A DNA stretch of 40,120 bases from Psittacicella hinzii (GCF_003585935.1 NZ_NRJG01000001.1:1-40120); one strand, 5' to 3'. Counted from the first letter of the stretch, positions 28,541-36,567 are shown. Numbers and translations are program-made. The notes: generated by a model not told the origin, from the sequence alone.

Positions 28541-29152
28541 ATTTAACTCTAAATTTAAAAGTTATTTTCATTACGTCTTGTATGCAATTTTCACCGTAAC
28601 TTTCCCACTTTCATCACAAAGAAAAATTCTCCTTGCTTAACTGTTCGTGCTAGGTTTTACCTTATAATATTTGCGGTTTATCTGTTATAAACCTTGGGTT
28701 ATCCAAACTTAGCGACTTTAGTTTTGTTGCAAGGGAATAGTATAGATTACATACTGATTTTTAACTGTTTACAATTTTTTCTTGTAACACAAACTAGTTC
28801 ACTTGTTAAGTACCCACTTAGTTACCATTACCAATTATTCAAGTAGAGAGACCTAAATTAAGGCTGTGTCTGTTCCTTTTGTGCTACAAACACCCATGAG
28901 TCTATCGCTCCATTTTTGTTTGTGAAGGCAGAATTAGTAAATTGCTTCTATCGATATACTTATGCTTCTTGGCTGTTTTCAAACAATAGTTTTAGTAATG
29001 GGTATTTTTATCCACTCTTATAATTAAAAATTTAGGTATATCATCAAACTTTTACCCAACCAATATCTTCTAAACAACAGATGGCTTTTACATACTCTTT
29101 TTTCTCATGAGAAAAGAGATGAGATGTACACCAGTTTGAGTTGTTTGTGTTG

Positions 29153-29220
29153 CCTAGATTATCTGGCATCTAGATTATCTGGCATCTAGATTATCTGTGT
29201 TGTCTAGATTATCTAGACTA
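29153..29220 (+). repeat. 16-bp tandem repeat, about four units
   Basis: CTAGATTATCTGGCAT is present twice exactly, then CTAGATTATCTGTGTT and a decayed fourth unit. Confidence 0.8.
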
Positions 29221-29270
29221 TCTAAGATGTCTGGGTTGCATGTGTTATTTGGATTGTCTGCAAAATAGGG

Positions 29271-29306
29271 TGTAGTTTAAGGTGTAGTTAAAAGTGTAGT
29301 TCTGGG
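29271..29306 (+). repeat. 12-bp tandem repeat, three units
   Basis: GTGTAGTTTAAG, GTGTAGTTAAAA, GTGTAGTTCTGG (one base between the first G and the second unit may shift). Just after it, TAGTGCTAATT-like words recur to about 29400. Confidence 0.5.
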
Positions 29307-29713
29307 TACTAATTATTAGTGCTAATTCTTCTTTTTGCGAATTAATATTTAGTTCTCATTTAGTGCTCATTTCTCTCTTTTCTAAGACAAATCTAGTGCT
29401 AATTTAAAAGCATTTAGCTTTGAGATTGAATGATATAGATGAGTAAGCAAAATACCCTAAATTATTTTCTGCACCATCTCTTGTCTTTTTTATCCCTAAA
29501 TTAGGCAAGTTTTACCATAGGCAGGTGATTTTGAGGATAAATATCGGTAAATTTTTACATAATAATTAAAGCGATGAGCCATTTTACTGATAGAATAGAA
29601 ACAGCGGAAAAAATTTACCTCCTACTTGCAAGTAATAAATATAACTCCGGTTATATGTACACTTATGTAATTTGGTGATGGTTTTTATATGGCACATAGT
29701 AAATTTTAAAAGT

Positions 29714-29834
29714 GACTAGTGAGCTAGTCGGAGTTCTCTCAAACTTTTAAAAAGTTATGCAGTACAAAGTAAGCTAACTTGCTCTCAAGTTTTTAGCTTT
29801 GAGCTAAAGCTTTAAAGTAAGGCTTTTACTTTGT
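29714..29834 (+). promoter_or_regulatory. Structured 5' leader of the gene at 29877
   Basis: Three nested or adjacent stems lie just before the gene. The first is GACTAG/CTAGTC with a TGAG loop (29714-29729). The second is a long-range stem pairing 29764-29774 with 29822-29834 (11 pairs, 2-nt bulge). The third, inside it, is AGCTTT/AAAGCT with a GAGCT loop (29795-29811). This suggests a cis-regulatory RNA; it matches no riboswitch class I know. Confidence 0.4.
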
Positions 29835-29876
29835 TGCTCTTACTATGTAAAGAGTTAACTTAATCGAGGTTTACAC

Positions 29877-30554
29877 ATGACCGTTAAGGAAAAGCCATCC
29901 GTGGAATTACAAGTACAAGTTCAAGAAGTAAACAACAACGATCTTACTTTAGTGCGTGATTACAATCGTAAACCGCAATTAATGCATCGCCGCATTAAAG
30001 AACGCGAACGCGCTATTAAAAAACACAACCAAACGATTGATCGTGAACGCTATCCAGCCGAAGAAATAGATCTCGATTCAAATGGCTTTTATGCCAAATT
30101 CGGTGATTTATTTGTCGCGGCTAAACATGGCTCACAATTAGTCATTAACTTTACCGCTCACGTACCTGATGGTAATGGGCTGGTGGTAACTCGTCAGTTG
30201 AAGTATCAACTTGGCACACCAACCGTAAAAAAAGTTAATGGGGTGTTACGTTATCGTTGTTACGTAACCGAACATCATTCAATTCTTTCTCGCCGAGCGC
30301 GGGGAGAGTATAGTGGTTATACTTTAGAACAATCTCGTCGCATAATTGATAATAATTCTATTTATCCTCATCTTTCGGCAGATAGAAAAGCAATTATCGA
30401 TGAGCTTGAGCGTCGTAAATATTACGCACGCTGTCGTTATTTAGTGCAATGTGCATACATTGACTTAAAAAATCGCGGGGTGCCTGACAGTGAAATTGAT
30501 CGTACTATTAGTGCCCTCAAAGAAGGATACGCTTTTGCCTATACCGCAAAATAG
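29877..30554 (+). CDS. Unrecognised basic protein, 225 residues
   Basis: I do not recognise the family. The product is soluble, basic and without a signal peptide or membrane segment. Residues 30-60 are very Arg/Lys-rich (HRRIKERERAIKKHNQ), which suggests nucleic-acid contact. A middle part (about 65-130) looks like a beta-rich domain (GFYAKFGDLFVAAKHGSQLV), and the C-terminal part (about 140-225) looks helical, with a second basic patch (ELERRKYYARCRYLVQ). The ATG is preceded at eight bases by GAGG. Codon use is richer in CGC/CGT arginine and GC than the surrounding desert, and the frame is clean over 225 codons, so it is a real gene. It stands alone between two gene-free stretches and behind a leader with several stems. 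A plasmid, phage or integrated-element origin is possible but unproven. Confidence 0.75.
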   Translation: MTVKEKPSVELQVQVQEVNNNDLTLVRDYNRKPQLMHRRIKERERAIKKHNQTIDRERYPAEEIDLDSNGFYAKFGDLFVAAKHGSQLVINFTAHVPDGNGLVVTRQLKYQLGTPTVKKVNGVLRYRCYVTEHHSILSRRARGEYSGYTLEQSRRIIDNNSIYPHLSADRKAIIDELERRKYYARCRYLVQCAYIDLKNRGVPDSEIDRTISALKEGYAFAYTAK

Positions 30555-31111
30555 TATTCTCCTAAGTATAAGGAAAGGCTAGGATCTAGCCATTGAAAAG
30601 TACTTCACCTCCCCAATAAATTACTTTTTTCCTTAGTCAGCAATTAACAAAATCTCAATTAACAATTAATAATTGCCGTTTTCCGCCAACTTGCAGTGTA
30701 ATTAAGATTAGTGTAAACCTTGAATAGTTTGCTTATGCGTAAGCAAATATAAATAGAGAGGGATCTACGGTTATAGTTTTAGTGTAATACTTGATAAAAC
30801 ATCAAGTACTAATTACTAATAACTACTATAACTAAAGAGCAACTCACATATCTATTTATAGTCTAACTCTGTTAATTGCGAATAATGCCCTCATTACTTT
30901 TACACCCTAAAGATTATCTCAACTTAAATTTAAGTTAAAATCCTAGTAAGTTCTTGTTATATGTCTGAGTTCCATAACCATGATATCTAACCTGACTCTA
31001 GGAGATATATTTATAAGCATTGTGGTTTACACTTCCTTTTACCACTTACAACTTACCTAAACAAGGCAAACTGCTACTTACTATTTAGCTCGAACCGGCG
31101 AGATAATTGCT

Positions 31112-31200
31112 TGTCTCTCATAGGCATTTAGATGTCGCTTGTTAGGCATTGAATTGTCTCTTATAGGTATTTGATTATCGCTTGTTTGGCATTTGTTTAT
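31112..31200 (+). repeat. Degenerate 21-22 bp tandem repeat, four units
   Basis: Units of the form GTCTCTTATAGGTATTTGATT, alternating with GTCGCTTGTTAGGCATTGAA. Confidence 0.65.
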
Positions 31201-32481
31201 AACTAGTGGTACTACTTACCATTGGTTACTTGTAGTGGTAGTAAGTGATGCATATAAAGGTTATGCATTACCTTATAGTTTCTTGTTGAAGCTTAACTTA
31301 ACTGTTGGGGGCTTACTGTGATCAAGATAGCTAATTGTAATAACTTAATTGTCATTTACAATTTACATCAGAAAAACAGTAGATTTAAATTAGATTTTTC
31401 TTGCTAAATAATCATCCTCGATTAACTTGCTTCGTCGCTAGTTAATCATCATTCGGCTAATTTAAATCACAATATTTAAGTCTAACTTTAACAACTCTCT
31501 CCACAAGCTATAGGTAAGCGCAAACCTTGAGTTTAAGTAAGCTACACTTAAGCTGAACTTAAAGCATAGGTAAGAGATGTAAGAGATAAAAGTTGTAGTT
31601 CGGATTTTATAAATCCTTTATAAAATTCTTGGACTACTTTCTTATAAAGATAATTAAAATCTTAATCTTTAGGCAAGACAAAGTAATGTTCTTGTTAATT
31701 ACAACCTAGCACAACCCTTGCTAAGACTAATTTCTGCTTTCTTAATTGCAGGAAGTAAAAAGTTAAGTTGCTAATGCCAAGGCAAACTTAGCTCTAGTTA
31801 AAAAAGTTACTTAATGTTACATAGAACTCTTTAAGTGCCGCTTAAAGAGAGAAGATTTGGTGCTCTACCTACCTATTTAAGACTATCGGTTCTCCTAGCT
31901 TTTGTAGTTAGGAATCTCAGGTTAACTTCAGGTATAGTCTGCCTCTTATTCTTCCCTTTGTAACTTTCTGTCACTACGAATTTAAAAAACTTCTTTACTT
32001 TATTTTGCTCTTTAAGTTAATTAATACCATCCGTGGTACTAATTATTTCTATGATCTTTACTAAACCTCAGCAAAACTTACTCTTTTTATTAGGGGCTAG
32101 CGATAGCACTTAATAAATCCTTACTTTCAGTAAAGAGCAAGAACTTAAAGTGCAATGTGAATACAATTACATTTATTTCTCTGCGTAATTATTGCGACGT
32201 TTTTCTTACAGGTGAATTACGGTAACTTTCCGAAAGTTAAGCTACGTCAAGATAATTAGTTCCTCACATGTTAGGTAGTTGCCCCATAAAGTTACTAAGA
32301 GTTACTTTAAGTTCACTCAACTAGAGCTAGGCAAGCTAAGAATTAACGATTTAGCTCTTTTGCTTTACTAAGATTAAGTAGCAGAACTCTCTGCAACTTA
32401 CTCATTTCTAAGTTGGAGTATTTTTAGTTATGACTCATTACTTATAACTAAAAATCAAATTCAATAAAATCTATTTATGTG

Positions 32482-32537
32482 GGATGTACTTACATCCATC
32501 TAAAGCACCAAGCCACAGCTTGGTGCTTCAGTTTTTT
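32482..32537 (+). ncRNA. Possible small RNA 3' end: hairpin plus intrinsic terminator
   Basis: A small stem GGATGT/ACATCC (32482-32497) is followed by an 11-bp stem (32503-32513 with 32518-32528, loop CACA), then CAG and six T. This is a textbook + strand intrinsic terminator, yet the nearest + strand gene ends 2 kb upstream. A short untranslated transcript would explain it. The promoter is unclear: TAAAAT at 32465 is too close, and candidates further up are weak. Confidence 0.45.
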
Positions 32538-32545
32538 CTAATCCT

Positions 32546-32567
32546 GTTTATTTTTTACATACTCCCT
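32546..32567 (+). repeat. 22-bp inverted repeat, left arm of the HsdM-like module
   Basis: Perfect reverse complement of 35652-35673 (core TTATTTTTTACATACTCCC). Pairing stops at both ends. Confidence 0.85.
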
Positions 32568-32641
32568 TTACCTAATCCCAAGAAACTTCCAATCACTTAC
32601 AAGATGCTACCTTGCTCACCAAATAAGTAACAGTAAGCTGT

Positions 32642-32663
32642 ACCCCAAAAATGATACAAACTA
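32642..32663 (+). repeat. 22-bp IS-end-like sequence (copy 2)
   Basis: Identical to 3552-3573. Its inner edge supplies the last base of the TAG that ends the HsdM-like frame at 32661, so the gene's 3' end abuts or was cut by this sequence. Confidence 0.55.
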
Positions 32664-33131
32664 CATATAATCTTGTACTTGTAGTTTATAAGCAGATGCT
32701 AGTTCTTGAGGATCTTGTAGTTTAAGATCAGCAAAAGGCACTATTACCCCTTGAATCAGTTCACTGTTAGTTGTGTTAGTAATAAACTCTTGTAAGAGTT
32801 TATTTGCTTGTTGGGCTGTAATGGCCACACTTGCAAGCTCTTGGCGCAAGACAAATGCATAAGCTAATACTTGTTGCAGAGCATTATTTACTGCTTCAGG
32901 AATATAAGCAACTTGAGCAGAAGTAACAAAACTCTCATCTGAATATGTAACCATTACCGTTGCCTGTTCTGTTACAGTCAACAAAATTAACGGTAAAGGT
33001 TCGGTTACTTCTAATAGAGATTCGTTTGCATGTAATAACGATTCATCTACAAATGGTAAAGATTTATATACAGATGATAAAGACTTATTTTCTGCTGCTA
33101 TAGACTGATATAATTCTAATAAGGATGACTC
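32661..33131 (-). pseudogene. C-terminal continuation of the HsdM-like gene beyond an in-frame TAA
   Basis: After the stop at 33132 the same frame stays open for 156 codons, to the TAG at 32661. The first 49 codons are a low-complexity linker with recurring SLL (ESSLLELYQSIAAENKSL and similar). The remainder begins with LPLILLTVTEQATVMV and is a predicted mixed alpha/beta and helical tail (NNALQQVLAYAFVLRQELAS), in the place where HsdM proteins carry their C-terminal helical region. A TTG at 32984 could restart a 107-residue fragment, but I see no ribosome site. Since the frame and character are kept, one base change at the TAA would restore a 963-residue protein. The stop is recent, tolerated or read through; a sequencing error is also possible. 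Confidence 0.7.
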
Positions 33132-35555
33132 TTACTCTACTAAAGATAAAGGGGCAAACTCTCTACCCTGTAATTGCCATAAGCAAATAGGAGCAGCCAC
33201 ATTAGTTGAAAGCTTACTTGGTAAAGTAATAATCGCTTGCACTACTCCAGCTTGAATAAAGGCTCGTTGCTGCTTAGCTTGTTCTTGCGCTGGTGGATTA
33301 AGAGTGTTTTGGCTTAACAGTAAAGCACTGTTACCTTGTGCTTGTAAGTACTCTAAGTGCAGTTGTCCCCATGCAAAGTTAGCACTGCTATTAGATACTG
33401 GAGTTATTAACCATTTACGATTTAAAATCTCTTCATCCGCCCAATCCTCTAAATCAAAAGGTGGATTACATGCCATATGCATCACTTTACCTTTAAAAGT
33501 TGCATCTGCTGCTTTAAAGCTATTAGCTGATAAACCAGTATTTACATTAAGGTTATGTACTAAATAGTTAAACTGAGCTATTTCCCAAGTATAGGTAAAG
33601 AGTTCTTTACCATAGTATTGTGGGATAGGCACAGAATAACCAGCATTAGAGCTAGAGTTAGAACTTTCTTCTGCTTGCTGTAATACTTGAGTTAAGTATT
33701 GGTGATAATCTCCAAGTAGAATATCACCAGATCCCATAAAGGGATCATAGTGAATGTTATTGAAATCTTGTTCAGACAAACTAACTTCTATTGGGTCAAG
33801 ATTTGCTGTTGTTTGTTGGGTTGTAGTTTGGCTTGCTGTTACTTGTTCGTTTTTTGTTTGAACTGCTATAGCTTGTTTGGCTGTGGTTTGGACTACTGCA
33901 CCTTGTTCAATTGTAGTTTGAACTGCTGTAAATTGTTCACTTGTAGTTTGCTTTGCTCTAGCTTGTATTGCTGTAGATACTGTTTGCTGTAAACAACTTA
34001 CTAACCAAGCAGGAACATAATATTCACCTCCATTTTCACCTTCAAGTAAACATAGTTCTGCCATTACTTTGTCAAACATTAAGCCATAAGCTACTAAAGG
34101 ATCTGGTAAGTATAAAGGATCTATATCTTTAGCAAAGTTTTCAGAACTGTATTTACCATTGGTTTTACTATCAAGATTCCTATCAGCAAAATGCGTTAAG
34201 TCATCGTTATGGTAGTTGCTGCTATTCAGGCTAAATAGGTGGTAATAACTTAAGACATATTGACGTAAAGGTAAAAGAATACTTTGTTCTATTTGTTCTA
34301 ACCATTGATTAAAGGTAATCAAAGTAGTACTTATTACCGCAGAATCTGCTACATCACTACTTACTACATCACTACTTACTACAGCACTACTTGCTACAGA
34401 AGCATTCGTTACAGAAGCACTTGCTACAGAACCATTTGTTACTGAAGCCTCTGTTAACGAGTTGAGTTTTATTGTCGTAATACAGTCAACTTCTAAAGTG
34501 TTATGTTCAGTTAAAGCATTATGCTTAGCTAAAGCGTTACGTTCAGTTACAAACTTATCATAAAATTCTACAGCGCTGCTGTTAGCAGCGTTAAAATCCC
34601 TATATCCACTACTCTCTGTCTCTAAAAAATCACTATTACTCTGACGATCTACCTCTAGTGAATACTCCAGCCAAAACTTACTTAGCTCTCCTAAATAAGT
34701 AGTGTCATAATCTCGTAAATCATAAATTTCAGGTAAAGATTCACTTAAAGCACGATAAACCTCTAAACCTCCTTTGACAACAAAACAATTACCACTTCCC
34801 AGAACAACGCTACTGTTTGTAAATAAGCACTTAGTTTGAGATATAGAATCATCCTCAAAAACATAATCATTACTATCTAAAGAGTAATCTTTACTATTAT
34901 CTTGATAATTATCTTTAGCCTGATCTATTGTACAAATCACTATCTTTTGCATAGCAATCTGTTGCTCAATAAACGCTTGTAACTTCGCAAAGTTAATTCC
35001 TGTTATTACTTGCAGATAAGCTAGTAACTTTAAAGGATTATCTAAGTTCTTGAAGTTCGGTGCTGGATAATATGGATGCAGAGCTTGTACCTCTGTTACA
35101 TACGTGTTAAATAGTTCTAATGGGGTAAGTAACTTATCTGTTGGAATAGAATTTGCTGTACTTAGTAAGGTTTCATGACTTTTACTTACGCTATGTTGGT
35201 TTTCTTCTCTCTTCTCTTGCATCACCTCTCGATATAAACAACCTAAAGTTAACAAGTAATCACTTGCTAAGACAGCAAGGAGTAAGTGTTTTTGTTGTTT
35301 AAAGGTTGCGATATTTAGTTGTAAATATTGCGGTGCTTGAGAATTACAGCTTGTATTTTGTGAATTCGGATCAAGCTTAATATAAGAGTGAGAGTTTGTT
35401 GCTTGGTTGTCAGTTAATTCATGTTGTAACTCTACAGCAAAACAGGCATTACCATTACTAATTAAAGTAGGTAAAGTACCTACTAAATCTGTAACTAACT
35501 GTTCTAGCTTTGGTGAAACATAATTTAGGGGTAAGGTAGTGTAAGGATAAGTCAT
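33132..35555 (-). CDS. HsdM-like type I N6-adenine DNA methyltransferase with repeat insertions, cut short by a stop
   Basis: Methylates adenine as the M subunit of a type I system, if active. Catalytic landmarks lie in the last third: DPLVAYGLMFDKVMAEL then GGEYYVPAWLV (the GGEFYTP motif of HsdM), DPFMGSGDIL (SAM-binding motif I), CNPPFDLEDW (catalytic NPPF) and VVQAIITLPSKLS, all in HsdM order. The 807 residues far exceed the usual HsdM of about 500, because of low-complexity insertions: five 10-residue Q/T-rich repeats between GGEYYVP and motif I (33813-33962), seven 5-residue SVTNA-type repeats (34350-34454) and three 6-residue NALTEH-type repeats (34495-34548). The frame ends in a TAA inside another low-complexity linker and then continues (32661-33131). 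No hsdS or hsdR is adjacent. The gene sits inside 22-bp inverted repeats. No Shine-Dalgarno precedes the ATG. Probably decaying. Confidence 0.82.
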   Translation of the reverse strand: MTYPYTTLPLNYVSPKLEQLVTDLVGTLPTLISNGNACFAVELQHELTDNQATNSHSYIKLDPNSQNTSCNSQAPQYLQLNIATFKQQKHLLLAVLASDYLLTLGCLYREVMQEKREENQHSVSKSHETLLSTANSIPTDKLLTPLELFNTYVTEVQALHPYYPAPNFKNLDNPLKLLAYLQVITGINFAKLQAFIEQQIAMQKIVICTIDQAKDNYQDNSKDYSLDSNDYVFEDDSISQTKCLFTNSSVVLGSGNCFVVKGGLEVYRALSESLPEIYDLRDYDTTYLGELSKFWLEYSLEVDRQSNSDFLETESSGYRDFNAANSSAVEFYDKFVTERNALAKHNALTEHNTLEVDCITTIKLNSLTEASVTNGSVASASVTNASVASSAVVSSDVVSSDVADSAVISTTLITFNQWLEQIEQSILLPLRQYVLSYYHLFSLNSSNYHNDDLTHFADRNLDSKTNGKYSSENFAKDIDPLYLPDPLVAYGLMFDKVMAELCLLEGENGGEYYVPAWLVSCLQQTVSTAIQARAKQTTSEQFTAVQTTIEQGAVVQTTAKQAIAVQTKNEQVTASQTTTQQTTANLDPIEVSLSEQDFNNIHYDPFMGSGDILLGDYHQYLTQVLQQAEESSNSSSNAGYSVPIPQYYGKELFTYTWEIAQFNYLVHNLNVNTGLSANSFKAADATFKGKVMHMACNPPFDLEDWADEEILNRKWLITPVSNSSANFAWGQLHLEYLQAQGNSALLLSQNTLNPPAQEQAKQQRAFIQAGVVQAIITLPSKLSTNVAAPICLWQLQGREFAPLSLVE
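33813..33962 (-). repeat. 30-bp in-frame tandem repeat inside the HsdM-like gene, five units
   Basis: Encodes QTTxEQxxAV-like decapeptides between the GGEYYVP motif and SAM motif I, a position where normal HsdM has only a short turn. Confidence 0.88.
34350..34454 (-). repeat. 15-bp in-frame tandem repeat inside the HsdM-like gene, seven units
   Basis: On the + strand TACATCACTACTTAC and variants; on the coding strand pentapeptides such as SVTNG, SVASA, SVTNA, VVSSD. Confidence 0.88.
34495..34548 (-). repeat. 18-bp in-frame tandem repeat inside the HsdM-like gene, three units
   Basis: Encodes NALAKH, NALTEH, NTLEVD in series. Confidence 0.8.
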
Positions 35556-35651
35556 GATAGAGAAAGATAAGAAAGATAGAGAAAGGTCGATTAAACAAGT
35601 GAGATGAATAAGAACTAACCAGCATATACTCGTAAATTTACTCTGCTTTAT

Positions 35652-35673
35652 AGGGAGTATGTAAAAAATAAAC
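35652..35673 (-). repeat. 22-bp inverted repeat, right arm of the HsdM-like module
   Basis: Perfect reverse complement of 32546-32567. It lies about 97 bp upstream of the HsdM-like start. The two arms bound 3.1 kb that contains this gene only. Confidence 0.85.
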
Positions 35674-35784
35674 TTATAGCGGAAATAGATTTGAAAATAT
35701 ACTGGTGGATGTTCTAGAAATCGTCCTAGGATTTGTCATTGACAAATTCTATAGTTTGTACTTGTCTTGTACTACAAACTAGAT

Positions 35785-35910
35785 CTTGTACTAAACACAA
35801 TGCTAGCATTTGAACTCAATACTGTGCTAGAGCTTGGACTTAATACTATGCTAAAGCTTGTACTTAACATTATGCTAGTGTTTGTACTCAACACTACACT
35901 GAGTTTACAC
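35785..35910 (+). repeat. 24-bp tandem repeat, about five units
   Basis: AATACTATGCTAAAGCTTGT + ACTT and variants. The word CTATGCTAAAGCTTG is also found at the 3' end of the methyltransferase gene (about 2147). Confidence 0.8.
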
Positions 35911-35940
35911 TTCTACTAAGTTTTAAAGTTTAAGAGGTTG

Positions 35941-35946
35941 TATAAT
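35941..35946 (+). promoter_or_regulatory. -10 box of the SMR transporter gene
   Basis: A consensus TATAAT, 176 bp before the start codon. The -35 region is weak (AAGTTT at 17-bp spacing). Transcription from here would give a leader of about 170 nt. Confidence 0.5.
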
Positions 35947-35968
35947 AGTGAGTTCAAAATTTATTACC

Positions 35969-36056
35969 CATAAAGTATGTAACCATACTTTATGCTAACA
36001 ATTATTACCTACTTATTATATCCCTTATGTTAAGGATATTTAGTCCTAAACATAAG
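35969..36056 (+). promoter_or_regulatory. Two-hairpin leader of the SMR transporter gene
   Basis: Hairpin A: an 11-bp perfect stem CATAAAGTATG with a TAAC loop (35969-35994). Hairpin B: a 13-bp stem with one A-A mismatch (36024-36036 with 36044-36056, loop TATTTAG). SMR genes of this type are often under guanidine riboswitches, but I do not see the ACGR loops of the guanidine-II class, and no other class fits by eye. Confidence 0.4.
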
Positions 36057-36121
36057 TTTACATTCTCCCTTACCTACAAATTACAGATTTTTTTACTCTT
36101 CTTATTCACAAGGAAATTACT

Positions 36122-36442
36122 ATGGCGTGGATCTTCCTTACACTTGCTGGCATTATGGAAATTGGTTGGCCAATTGGTTTTAAATTAGCGCAAAGTCCTG
36201 AATATCGTATTTTGGGGATTGTGTTAGCCTCTATTTGTATCGGCTTTTCAGCATGGTTCTTATTTATGGCACAAAAAACTATTCCTATGGGTACAGCTTA
36301 TGCAGTGTGGACTGGTATAGGAGCTGCTGGAGCATTTGTTGTAGGAGTACTGTTCTTTAATGAGACTTCTACGTTTTTACGTTGGTTAGGTTGTGCGTTA
36401 ATTATTTTAGGGGTAATTACCTTACGTTTAAGCAATAACTAA
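36122..36442 (+). CDS. gdx: SMR-family exporter of the Gdx/SugE type (guanidinium exporter)
   Basis: Proton-coupled small multidrug resistance transporter of the inner membrane; the Gdx subtype exports guanidinium and works as an antiparallel dimer. The 106-residue product has four predicted membrane helices and the essential glutamate E13 in the first (GIMEIGWPIGFK). Its GTAYAVWTGIGAAGAF stretch is the form seen in SugE/Gdx proteins rather than the EmrE-type drug exporters. AAGGAA lies six bases before the ATG, a good ribosome site. The gene is monocistronic, with a long two-hairpin leader upstream and a bidirectional terminator (36509-36546) behind it. Substrate is inferred from the subtype; a quaternary-ammonium exporter is the alternative. 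Confidence 0.9.
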   Translation: MAWIFLTLAGIMEIGWPIGFKLAQSPEYRILGIVLASICIGFSAWFLFMAQKTIPMGTAYAVWTGIGAAGAFVVGVLFFNETSTFLRWLGCALIILGVITLRLSNN

Positions 36443-36508
36443 TTTAAAATTACCTCGTATTTAAAATTACCTCGCATTTCATCGAGTGTAACTAAAAACA
36501 TCAACACG

Positions 36509-36546
36509 TAAAATCCCCACGAAATAAACTTTCGTGGGGATTTTAT
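36509..36546. terminator. Bidirectional terminator between the SMR gene and the hydrolase gene
   Basis: A 16-bp stem around AAAATCCCCACGAAA with a 5-nt loop. TTTT closes the stem on the + strand and the same holds on the - strand, so it can end both convergent genes. Confidence 0.88.
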
Positions 36547-36567
36547 GTATCTTTGTATCTTTATTCT

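Larger units (their letters stand above)
23923..29876. other. Gene desert of about 6 kb upstream of the large adhesin
   Basis: No reading frame here looks coding; stops are frequent in all six frames and the only track-size frame (27261-27449) has no ribosome site or family features. The interval should contain the adhesin promoter, on the - strand near 23.93-24.2 kb, but I find no convincing -35/-10 pair and none of the heptamer repeats that phase-vary HMW adhesins in Haemophilus influenzae. It holds several hairpins (24076, 24458, 25087, 26867, 28499), a repeated palindrome (27921, 28525) and short tandem repeats, listed separately. I see no tRNA, rRNA or recognisable structured RNA family. 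Confidence 0.7.
30555..32660. other. Gene-free stretch of 2.1 kb
   Basis: No plausible frame on either strand. It holds a small GGCTAG/CTAGCC hairpin just after the preceding gene (about 30577-30591), a 21-22 bp tandem repeat (31112-31200), a strong + strand terminator (32503-32537), one inverted repeat of the HsdM module (32546-32567) and the second copy of the IS-end-like 22-mer (32642-32663). Confidence 0.7.
35556..36121. other. 566-bp gene-free interval with repeats and the SMR leader
   Basis: Contains the right inverted repeat, a 24-bp tandem repeat, a TATAAT box and two strong leader hairpins of the SMR gene. Confidence 0.7.

Noticed and set aside
27340..29020. DnaA-box-like words (TTATCCAC) in the gene desert, suggesting a replication origin.
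   Set aside because: Only two well-separated inexact copies, and no dnaA, dnaN or mnmG nearby.
31088..31105. GGTTCGAG-like T-loop word on the - strand, suggesting a tRNA.
   Set aside because: The flanking bases do not form a T stem, and no acceptor or anticodon stem is found.
29153..31200. Short direct repeats that might be a CRISPR array.
   Set aside because: Units are tandem without unique spacers, and no cas genes are present.
33304..33992. + strand frames inside the HsdM-like gene (87 and 80 codons).
   Set aside because: They overlap conserved methyltransferase motifs on the - strand and the 30-bp repeat; they are shadows.
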